A stretch of DNA of 64,000 nt from Branchiostoma belcheri (Eukaryota > Chordata > Leptocardii > Amphioxiformes > Branchiostomatidae), in contig NW_017802603.1 in NCBI RefSeq assembly GCF_001625305.1, forward strand, positions 148,579-212,578, given 5' to 3'. The translations under genes were made by a program, and so were the position numbers. Each line of letters opens with the position of its first letter. Positions within the stretch are counted from its first letter, which is position 1. The notes under the pieces are model-generated. The model ran no database searches, was not told where the DNA came from, and saw only the letters and a list, made by a program, of their open reading frames with translations. Shown here piece after piece: positions 28,401 to 40,400 of this stretch.

Positions 28401-31400
28401 AGAANNNNNNNNNNNNNNNNNNNNCAACCACACACAGGTTACAGCCAGGTCCTGATTGAAGCTTCTGGCCTTTCCTGAAAGCAAAAATCAAATTTTCCTC
28501 CACAAATCTTGCCATCTAAAAATGCCATAAGCACATGAGACAATAGCTTTTGACCCAAGGGTTGTGTCCAGATTGAATTCTGGAGGTTTTATGAATACTG
28601 TCATTTCAGGTTCCCCTCGGTATGCCCAGCAAAGGTCCGCTAAAGGCCACCCCGCTTATAGAAAACTATGAAAAGTCATTGCTGTCCAAAAAGTCACCTT
28701 GCACTTAACCAAATATGGGAATAACTAGGGATCATATCAGTGAACAAAATTGTTTCGTTTCTTCGCTAGTGACCAGCATTTTATGTACATTTGACCCGAC
28801 CATAGAAAAAAATCACTTGTATGTCTACAGAAGAAACATACACCACAATAATGTGACATTAAAAGCTACTGTATGTGGAATGTTCCTTGCATGATCAATA
28901 CCTAGCTACATTGGCGGTGTTGAACCAAGTTTGCCAACGGCCAAACCCTGCAACCTTCAATTGATGCACCATGATTACCATCATGAGTGATCGAAATAAA
29001 CTGTAATGCACTGTATGTATTGGCTGGAGAATGCATCCTGGCAAAACCAATCCATTTTCCCCACAGCTTAATAGATTTATTAATTTGTCTTAAGAGCCTT
29101 TTACACTTGATTTTCCTAATGCAGATGGAGCAGCGATGCCCTGATTTGAAACTTTGATTCCCTATTACAGATCACTTAACATGTGACGTTCGCGGGGAAA
29201 TTCCATCAACGTGCAAATGAGTAGTTTAGAAGTGACGGCTCCACAAGGTGATCGGAAATCACGGCACGTGAAGAAACAATATGTAACGGCACTCGATACG
29301 CCACAGCGAGCAATCAAGTGTTATTTGTTGGTCTTGGGAGAGTGGGAAAATGAAGGGATCTATCAAGGCGGCAGGAATTGTTAGATTTGACCGTCAATTT
29401 TACTGCCAGGCTCGTTTGTCAAACAATAAAAACGCAGACCATGCGGAAAAGTGTGGGAGTTTGGGGAGAAGTCGGCATATTATCTGTCAATAATCCCTGA
29501 AGGAGTGAACCTCAACATTAACACTTCTTAACAGAGCAGCCTGACTGGGAATACAGTATTTTTGCTTATCTAAGCTTAGATGGACGGCAAATGCTTTTAA
29601 TGAATAAAAAGAGCTGCAGTCTGGGTGTAGAATTTATTTTTGTTAATAGCTTGTCTTGACTTTAGACTTTAATAGGCCAAAATTTTGTTTTATTTACATG
29701 CAAGCAACATTTGATTTTTGCAAACTGAAACCAGACAATTCAGTCTGCCCCCTTTCACTCAGCAAACCTTCTGTAAAATTTTTAACAAATTTGTAAGATT
29801 ATTCTTGGACAGAATCCTGGCCTACATTAACTACACAAACCATAAATATAGGCAGGACCTATGGATATTCTATAATGATGGGAAGGGGACCTTTTGTATA
29901 AGGATTCAGAGAAATTACTTTTAAACCTCATGCATTGCTGCAGCAGAGAATGGTTGGCTTCTGTTTACTCACAGCTACTGACGCTTGAAACATTGAATGA
30001 GAAGTAAGTTGTACAATATTGTATGTTCCAAACTCAGTCTCTGTGTGCAACGGCAAAGGAAGAGAGGATTGGGAATGACGGCCAGATCAAGAGACTGGTG
30101 TACAAGGAAGAAGGCAGTGAGAATGGAAAGGTATGTACTACATTGTATTCATTTCATTTCATTTATGCATCTGGTATGTTTTGTGTAATTAACCCTGACC
30201 AGTTTGGATGTGAAAAGACACAGGGAATTTCAGGTAATGTAATTGACTTAAAAGGTTAACTCAATATCTTTTTAACTGTGAAATGTAGTGGCTTGACTGT
30301 ACATTCAGTAACAGGCTTAACTACAAGGTTTAAAAGTTAATTAGATTTTTCAAATTCCCAGTGACTTTTCAAGTCTAAAGTGACCAGTGTTAATTGGTTT
30401 GTGTGTTCTCCATACTAAGCATTTTTGTTAATTTGTGCTGGAAGTGAGACAAACTATGGTTAATGAAGTCTGTTTCTATGAAGCACATTTTCTTTGAAGT
30501 CTGCGAAGAAATCATTATTGTATAGAAGTGATACAAAGATCTACAGTCTCTGACAATAAAAGTGTAACACTAGTATGTGCATGTGTCTGCAACATTGATG
30601 AAAAACCTGGCTGATGTTTATGTGATTTTTTGTTTGTTTATCTAATTGCAGGTGGTGCTGACCCTGGAGAAGAAGGTGTTTGACCACTTCAACCAGGAAG
30701 TCTTTATCAATGACTTTAAATGGGTAAGTGGCATCTTGTAATAAAATATCTTCTTCAATCTGATAATAACTTCAGGGGAAAAAAGCAATATTAACAAAGG
30801 GACTTAATTATTTTTAAGGTAGACATTTGTTCAACTCTTCGCTCTGTCCTTACGGTACTTTACTATTTTGCTGTTGTTGTAATTCACTGTGATGTTTACT
30901 ATAATGTTTAATCCCATACCCCATTATATTGTTCCTTTTGGCTTGGAAGTTATATTGATCCTGAAGAATGTCTATGTATACCAAGCCTAGAATGAAGGCT
31001 TTTATCCAATTTTAAAAATGTATCTGCAAATCATGTCCATTTTTTCCATATCCACATCCTTTGATACCCTTATAATGCTGGTGATGTAATGGACCCGTAG
31101 TCTATATTTTGGCCCTCTTTCAACATAAAAAGTACATCTGTCTCCACTCTCTGTAAAGGAACAGGCAGTGTGGATGTCTCCTGAAGACAGAACATCACAG
31201 ATGTGGTCAGAATGAGTTTTTCTAACAGAATTGGCCACAGTCCTCCCTTGATGTACCATGGACTATGATTTTGCCATCTATCCTTCAGGCGGCTCAAAGG
31301 GTGGAAGGTTTTATCCTGGGCAGATGGTGGGGAAGTGAAAGTTCAGACTCGTTAATTTGTGATGAAAGTAGAGGTGTTAACACGATTGGTTCCAAGGATA

Positions 31401-34400
31401 TTCTCCATCTTTTTGTCTTGTAGCAACAGCAGGTACATATATAAGACACTCAGGCTCTTAACTCTGGTAAAGTGGTATCTTGTACTACCGGTATGTGATT
31501 TTCAAAACATGTATTTGACTGAGTGCTTGGAGAGCCATATCATATGTTTAAAATTTATTGCTCAGATGTGTTGGGAGATATTTGACATTCCACACTCCCT
31601 ACACCAGTCCTTCATAGCAATCTGTGCTAGGTTTGTGTCAAAATTTGACTTTCTTTAGCCATCAACCAACACTAACCTATTATTTAGTGGGATTGTATTT
31701 TTTTCATCTTGGCTGACAGTGTTGTGATCCATCGACTTGGTCTTTCAACCCGGCCACGTACCTTGGCAACACACCCTGTACTCAATGGTTTATCCTTCTG
31801 CTCCTGGTTGAAAGTTTTGCACATATGGTGTACCAGTTCAGTAATATGCAGTTTCCTCCCGCATCATAATGCCCACCAGTACATCCCAGGCATTCATCTT
31901 CATTGTTACCTCATTACAGCTTCTTATGCTCTGTCTGGAACAAATTCAATTAGTGAAACTTTCTTGAACTTGCTCCTCTGTAATGGACAGATGGTGAAGC
32001 AAGGCACAAATCAAAAGCTTCCAGATGCTTTCCTCCTAAGCTCTGAGCAAAGCTGTTCCAGGATAACTAACAAAAGAAAACTTCTCGAGAAAGGATTACT
32101 TCCTTTGGTCAGAAGTTGCTCTCCTCTTGTTGATTAAAGATCATGATTGTTTAGTGAATTACCAAATATCACTTAAGTGCAGCCTAATGCTGTAAGTAGC
32201 ATTCAACTAAAAGCAACAACTTTGTCATCATTTGATAATCATTTCCTTGTATACCTATACCCAAACAATTTGATCTCATTCCTGGTTCCGGAGGTACCGC
32301 TTGCAGAGTCCTACACCGGGCCAGACAGGAGTGGACATAAATCTCAATTAGATCTTCATTATCAACGGGTGGCCAAAGCGGAACCAATCATGGTACAAAA
32401 CTTGGTGTTGACTCACGCTGGGCCCTGATACATATCCCAAACCCTGCAGCCATCCCAAACAATGGTGGGGCCATCAGTCAGGAGTATGATTGTTATACAA
32501 TGTAGGATCTTTGAAAGACAGAAGAGACTATGTACTGAAGTTGACCATCAAGAGAGTCTTGCTATTGTGCCAGTGTCAAACATTTAGATGTATGTTTGAT
32601 CTATATAACAGTTAACTCTAGAACCACAAGAGTTTGTCTCAGACCACATGTGATATACATGTATACCTTTATCTAAGAGATATTTGAGTTAAGTATGAAT
32701 ACCTTAGGTCAATATTGTTGAAAGTGCTTACCCTTACGTAGCCAATATGTCCCTAATTGTATTTACAATTTCTTAATGCTCCTTAGTCCCATGTATGACA
32801 GGAAAAAGTACTTCTTTGTATCTTATGCATGTTAAATGTGTTTCTGGGTATAAGCTTTTAAACACTTTGTTGCCAGTATAAGGCAAATTGCATTCACCAT
32901 GCACTTAATGGGCCAATGGCACAGATGACATTTTAATGTGCAATTGTACTTATTTCTTTGCACATGGACTACAAATCGATTCAGATATACCATACAGTTT
33001 TTTGCTTGATAGTATCCAATATGATCCCTTGTGAGTTTTAGTGTACAAAAAATTTGACCATGGAGATAGGGTGTAATGTAACGTTTTTAATTCGAATCTT
33101 CTTAGTGTAACTATGAATATTGTCTGATTAGAGTTAATTGGCAATTAAAGCTTTTGGAGGTCTATATCTAGTATTAACATTCAATATATATAACTTAAGC
33201 AGTGTTTGTGAAAGTAGAATATTTTTTTTACTGAAAGTGGGAGGATGTGCTGCAGTTCCGTCACTAGGGGGCCTCATTTTGTAAAACATGGATAGCTGAA
33301 GGATGGTCCACAAATGTCCAGGTATCAGTTCACAGAGTAAACAGATGACAGACATGGTTTTAAATTTCAACAGTAATTACTGCTTTAAGATTATTTTGAT
33401 TACTTAGAGAATGGTCTTGTAAGATGCATGTAATTTTGCAATCATCAGTGTACCTTGAACCTAATATCCATTGAAGTTATAGATTCTGACATTCTGTTCT
33501 ACTGAACGTTTTGTCATTTCTTTGAACTGAACGTCTGTATGGAACTTTGTCAAATAGTTGCTGTAGAGATACTTGGGAGCTCATGATGGTGTGGTTCCTA
33601 GGCTTTGGTGAGATGGGTTTCAATCTCACTGTCAAATTCAGGATCACGTAGGCTACAAGGACACCCAATCAAGCACCTTCCCAAGGGGAGCAGCCATCTC
33701 AATTATACCAAATAGCCTGCCGAAACATCATGCCAACTTCACCACTGTTTATGGCACTCCTCCCAACCATAATAATCAGGAAGATTAGATGTATTAAACA
33801 TTTCCAGCCTGCTTTCATTGTGTTCAACTTGTTGCATTTTGTAATTGGATATTTCAAATTCTTACCAGCCATATTGCACTTGGCCTTATTATGCCAATTT
33901 GTCAGAAAGTTATTTGGAACCAATAGTCTTGTAAATTTGAAGTGCATTCATTGAGAGATGTGGGAAAACAAAACTCATGATTTCACACCATCTTTGAAAA
34001 CAGGCGAAGAGTTGGCAATTCTTGTCAATGTGTAATTTTTCAGCACCAAGGAGAGAGCACGTCATGCAGTTTTTTCAGGCCCTAACTGACTTCAGTACCA
34101 AGATAACTGAATTTAGATATCACATTATGTTTGAAATAACCTGAAATGAAAAAAAGCCAAAAGATATCCTCGCATGTTAAACAAGGAAACCCACCCCAAG
34201 TATGCCAAAACAAAGCAATATTAAAGTGACAAAGCAAAATCTCTATTTCAACCTATTACCTGAAACCATAGAGAGTTGGTAGCCAACCAGCTACTTCAGT
34301 GTGCTAAAGGTGAAAACAGGGAAAACATTTTTTTCTACTCATTGAGGGACCAACCTCATGGACCAGTTTTAACAGGTATGGAACACAGGGTCATCACAAA

Positions 34401-37400
34401 TTAAATGAGTTCAGATTGCTCCCCCCTGCCCTTGCTCTCTAAACTTGGTCCAAATTTGATGGTCCATTACACCTGACCCCTCCCCTGGGCCTGAGTCTGA
34501 AACTCTCCCTCTGGTCATTTCCTGTCCAGTTTATTCATTACCTCTGATGACCAGCATGCCTATCCCAAAACAAATAAGTGTGCCCTGTGATTACTTTTAT
34601 TATTTTCTGTCAACTTGGCCTGCAGTTGACCAATCCGAGAGCACCATGACCTCCTTGGGGCCCAGAATGAATCCCTGTGGAACCCTTGTCAGTCATTTCA
34701 CTACATGCAGTATTCATTTAGCTGACCCAAATACTGACCATCCCAGCCAAATGAGCTCTCTAAGATGAAGACCACAGCAATTGATACAGCATTTATAGAG
34801 ACGTAGGATTATCTCAAAATTAGCAGGTTGGAATTAAAGTAGGCCTGGTCTTCATTTCAAACATGCTAATTAGAATTGATCCCATTTCCCAGAGGTATTC
34901 ATGAGGTATGACCATTTTTTGAATAGCCAGAATTGTCATTTCATAAATACAGTGGTTTTTAGATACCATGTAGCCTACGTTATTGTGTAATTAAGTGTAT
35001 TTTCTACTTTTTGATAAAATTATGGCTATCAAGAGCTGAACATACATGTTGGAAATCATGAAACAAGTATGTGCAAAAAGCAAAGTGAACAACAAAGGTT
35101 TTTGGTAATGCAAACTTTAAGAACGTTTATGATATGTTGTCAATTGTCTTATGTAGAACTGCATCAAATGTCCTCACTCATTTGTTTTAAGTTTTATTTT
35201 GTCACAATAATAAAAAAAATCTTATTGGTAAGAACTTGTCTGAACATCAATGTTACGAACCAGCTTGAAAGAAATACGAGTATCTTTAATCCACCATAAT
35301 TTTAATTCATACAGATTTGTGGTAGCCATTTATACAGAGTCATTTGCAAAACCTGCTATGGCACGCAATGGGGCAATGTAATGAAAAGAAAGCATCATTT
35401 GAAACTTTGTTTCTGTTCAATATATCATTCTAGTGCACTTAAAATACTTTTCTGTGGTAATGGAATTCATTCATGTGACAATGATTCCATATATTACCCT
35501 AAGCACAAATGGCTGAAAGCAATAATGCCCCGTCTTCCGATTTAATCAAGTACGTTTGCTTCCATTTCGTCTATTAACCTTGTAATTGAAATTGTCAAAG
35601 CTTGTTTCCGACTGTCATTGAAGTGAAACCGACAAGGTGGCCATTTACAGTATGGTACATTTCACAGAGCCACACGGTGACACACAAAAGGTTGTGGTAT
35701 GTAGTTGAGATCTTTTATTGAATCTACAGCATTTATGCTGTCTTCTGTAGTGTTGAAATAATCTACGCACGCTACCATTGTTCTCAATGAGTGGTGGAAT
35801 GGACCAATCACAGCGAGAGAACCGTCAACGCCAACAATGCGAGGGGAATGGGTTTCCGGCGATACAGCTAATACGATAATGGATGGGCCACCTACGGGCA
35901 GATCACTCGCAATGATATCTTCCAATAATCCGGCTCAATTAAGTGCGGAATTGGGAAAAAGTTTTCCCGCGCCAGGAGCACAAGTCCTGATTACCCGGCA
36001 GCCATCAAATCTGTCAAAACAAGACGAGTAATCATAGCCTTGTGTTAACTTTCTGACCCCCACGATACCATATATTAGGGAGAGTAGGGCTTTGATCAAT
36101 TCACGCTTCACACCAAGAATATGTTATAAAAGTGGAGATTACAAGTGCCGTATTGAACAGTCCTGGGGACTGACAGGTCACAGTGAAATATGGCGACGTG
36201 ACGCCACACCTAAGACCTCACAAAAAACAAGTAATGAAAAAGTAGATTACATCAATGGAAAGGCTCAGTTTAATAGAAATACATCCTGATTCTTGTACAA
36301 ATGAAATGAAAAGGCAGTTGGAATTAATCAGGCTACAGGGCTGGGACTTAATGAATTTGGTCGCAACAAGATGTAAGCATGTTGTAATAGGCTGGAACAA
36401 ACAGCCTTTCTTCAGCTGAATCACTCGATAAAGGAGCAGCACTGGCCAGGCTGGCTGCACAGATGTGCTGCTGGTAAACTGAGGGCATTGGCTTGTCGGA
36501 GCATATGAAAGGATCAAGTTCAATGGCACATCTATAACATTATATGGTTTGTCTTATAATGAGAAAGAAGACTAAGTAAATTTTGCAGGGACTACAATGT
36601 ATTTGTCCTAGAGTCTACATTATCTACATTGTATACTAAGAGTCTACAATAGAAAGATCAAGTCCAACTATAGGTACTGTGACTACAACATGGAAGAGAA
36701 TCCAAGCTAGTTATGAACATGTCCCTGAATTGCCCCTTGCAGCAACGTCGTATTATGCAAGCATAGATGAATGCTGTAGCAGGTCCTGGGTTTCCAAAGG
36801 GCACACGCTTATAATACGTCTTCAAGGAAGGAGCTTTCTGCATAACTGGTGAAAGATTAAGTGTCAGGGAGGTGGGAGCCACTGTAACGTTTGTTAATCT
36901 TTCCAATTTAAGTGCAGATTCAGAGACTAAAGTTTCCTGCATGCTTGGTCTGCAGGTCAAACTGGAAGGGGTGCCTCTGGTGGCTCGCTGCAGATTGTCC
37001 CCTGGCCCAAGGGACTCTGCTGCATAAGAGCTTTAAAATTGAGTTCGTGGGGTCAGCACAGGCCGAATTCTGTGTCCTGTCTGCTAGTTGCGAAGCATCT
37101 GCACTGACATCCTGATGGACTTTAGGGAGTGATTGCCAATGGTGGGGCTCATTTTGGATGCATTATGATGGAAGTTCAATGGTGTCCCCATCATCAAAAC
37201 ATCTTCCACATGCCAGAAAGAATCGTAAAGTCAATTGGGGTGGACAGGAGAAAAAGTGAACTTTGGGGGGTAGAAGGCAAATTTGTGAATCATCTGCACA
37301 AAAGGTTAAAGCATTCTTAACCTGATGTCACCACCAGAAAATAGTATGACTGATGAAGCAAATTTGTCAGCATGATCCATTTTCTCTTGAGGGCAATAAG

Positions 37401-40400
37401 GATTTAAAAAGTGAAAGGGGATCACTTTTCCATGAAAAATAGTCGTAGCTTTGGGAAAAGCCACAAAAGTGGTAATTGAAGAGTCACAGTGTAAGTAAGA
37501 TGCTGTAGTGTGTAACCATCTCACTGTGAAGACAAGTTCAAGTAAATCTGCCCTCTTCATACCTATCAAGTCATTTTCTAATATCATGGGCATTGTGTAG
37601 GAAACCCTAGAATTCTTTGGGCTGGATGTACAATTAAGTTAAGTATCAAAGACATTTGAAGGGGTATGTTTCTCTCTTTATTGGTGTGTTTGGTGATGTC
37701 TGGTGATTTCAGAGCTCATGTATGACAGAGCATCAAGAAGAGAGTGTCAAGGGGCTGGTTTGATAAGCTTGATGATGCACGAGAATATCACAAATTTTTG
37801 TGAAAAATGTATCATAAAGGTTCTAAACTCATCTTCAACATACTCATCTTCAACATACTTCAGAATAGGTAAATGTTGCATGTTTGGAGAAATCTTGCTG
37901 CGTGTGGTTGCATTGAAACTTCCCTTCATGCTGAAACCCTCTGTCCCAAAACTGGCACGTTTCCAACAGGGGAATATGTGGTAACAGCAGTTTGGGTGAC
38001 ACAGTCCCTCCCTCTTCAATCCCACCCCATGCCCAGGGGTTACTCCATGTCATTCTCATCAATTTTCACAGCCTAGTCCCTTCCCCAGGGAACACCACCT
38101 TCCACCCCTGCCCTGCTCTGCATGCTGACCCTCCGACTCCATCTTAAAGCTCTTACTGCAGGGAAGTCCCAGAAGGCCCTAGGCCAATCTATCGGATAGC
38201 CATGAGAGCTTTTCTCACCCTGACCCGCACAATTGAGAGCTATGAAGGAGAGAGCTCTTGGCTATGGAGCTGGCTGGTGATAGCCAAAGTTCTTGACTTC
38301 TATTGGGAAGGCTTTGCCAATCTATGGGATTGCCATGAGCTCCCCCCACCCCATCTGACCTACCTAATGGCAATTCTAAATGCTGAGGAGATTAAAGTAC
38401 ACACTTTCAAACTTCGCTTCGATCGGAACGTTTCTGTCGTATAGTGCGATGAATGTAGGTTCTTTAGGGCCAATTGTTTCACTTTCAGGCAATTTATCAG
38501 GAACAACTTGTACTCTGTAATGTTCACTTTTATTGTGACACGTAATAAGCCAATGCAATAAGGTCATAGAAGTAGAGAGCTAGTTTGCTTTCAACATGAC
38601 TTGGCAGGTTAGAGTTGCAAAGGAGGAAGAAGTTTGAAATGTGAAAATTGATTATTGGATGTCTGATTGAAGGCATTCCTGCTAAGTCTGACAATGAGGG
38701 AGGTATGCAGGTACTACTTACCAAAGAGTATTGAAAGGTGGTACTATACATGTACACCATGATGTGTGGCTAAAGGAAGATGTGAGCAGATGGATCCAGT
38801 TTTGTGACCTTCTGTAAAAAAAGCCCTCACAAATCTTCCTCTTAGTCTTACTATTTCTCCACTGGAAGTTGAAGAACTGTTAGCTCCTTGAGATCTTCTT
38901 ACCTGTATGATATTGTTCACTCCAACACATGTTCCCATCCTGATCATGTTGTCCTTTTTATACATTTCAGCTGCATCAGTTTGACAAGGAGCCGAAGCGG
39001 TTTGCAGACAGGCTACAGGAGCTGGACATAACTTTCCCACCTAGGTGAGCTACAGCCATCTTCATCCATCCCTGTCAGTCATGTTTGTCCCATCATTAAC
39101 CTGACACCACTTTACTTTGGCCTTGTGTGGTCAACAGGCAAGCAGCTTCCCCAAGACTTGCCTGCCATTGTTTGACGTGGGTTGAGTCATGCCAAGCTTA
39201 TGTGATAAAAATGAAGATTCGTGAAGGTTCAGAACAATCTTACAATCACCAGTTGTCTTCTAAATACTGAATGAAGGCATATCCTTATGAAATGTATGTA
39301 CATCACTGATCAGAAGTAAATGGTTTCCTACACAAGCTAGGATGGAATACTGGTTCCCTAGTTAGGATACACTATGCATAAGCTGGATTCTTCTGTGGTA
39401 GCAACAAACTTTCTGCCCAATGTTGATGCTGCTGGTGGTGGTAAGCCTTTGGTAACAAGGTGACCTGTTCTCCTGCAGCTATCCCTTCAGTGAGGATGTG
39501 AGAGAAGGCAGACAGTACATGAAGACTCGCTGCCCTGCCTGGTGTGACAGAATACTACTGTCTCAGTCTGCAAGGGACCTCATTCAGGTAAACAAATTTA
39601 CACGTAGGGTGTGGACTTCCTTTTACTTTGAAAATATTTCCTTTGTGCTAAATTTGCCTTAATCAGTCTACCATGTAGTAAAACCAGCCTAAGATATAAT
39701 TTGTATTGTTATGTAGATAATGTGATCATAGATTTGATAAAAAGGTTTCAAGAAATAAAAGTTCAATTTTTTTGGTTTAGGTTTTGATCAAGAAAATGTT
39801 ATGTTAACAGGTAGATGGTGCTAAATTCAAAAGTGCTGGAAAAACATTCAACATTTTTAAGGGTACCACATACATGTAAAACACCCACCCCACAAAAACA
39901 ACACCTTTCTCAGTTAATTAGTGTAATTTGTCCAGTTCATTTTCACTAGTAAACCAAGCGGAAGAGCTGCTTGTCAATAAGATAAGATCAAGATAGGAAA
40001 TGTAGACACAAACCTCGTCATTACACTCCGGATGTTTTCCTACATCATGTTGGTAAACCACCTTGCCAACTGAAAAATGCAGGGATTATTTTTCAAGAGT
40101 TGTTTTCTTGTTTACGTCAGAATGATGACAGTGGGTAGAGAACTGTTTACACATTTCTCAGGTGTTTTGTTTGTGATAGACACAACAGGTGATTGAGTCA
40201 CGTCCCGTAAACATTGAGGGGATAATCTCTGATGTCTGTACACGTCAGACTGTCTGCATTTCCTTTTGAAGTCTTGTACAAATGTATTAATCTTTGGTTA
40301 TATTGACTCTTGATCCCCAATTCCATGTTAGTGGCTTTGTGTTTGGAATTTTTTTTCATCTGCATGCTGTAGAAAACTCTTCAACTATACACGTTGTAAA

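Larger units (their letters stand above)
30724..38970 (+). other. INPP5A 8.2-kb intron g-h
   Basis: This is the longest confirmed intron. It holds dispersed repeat copy 2, a short direct repeat near 37827-37860 and a CpG-retaining block at about 35540-36050. Open frames such as 31709-32137 (+) show no family features. Confidence 0.8.

Noticed and set aside
18807..29310. Shared 15-mer TCGATACGCCACAGC
   Set aside because: Pairs of this length are expected about by chance in a window of this size, and the flanks do not align.
31709..32137. 142-codon plus-strand frame in an INPP5A intron
   Set aside because: No domain, and it is not needed for the INPP5A protein, which joins without it.
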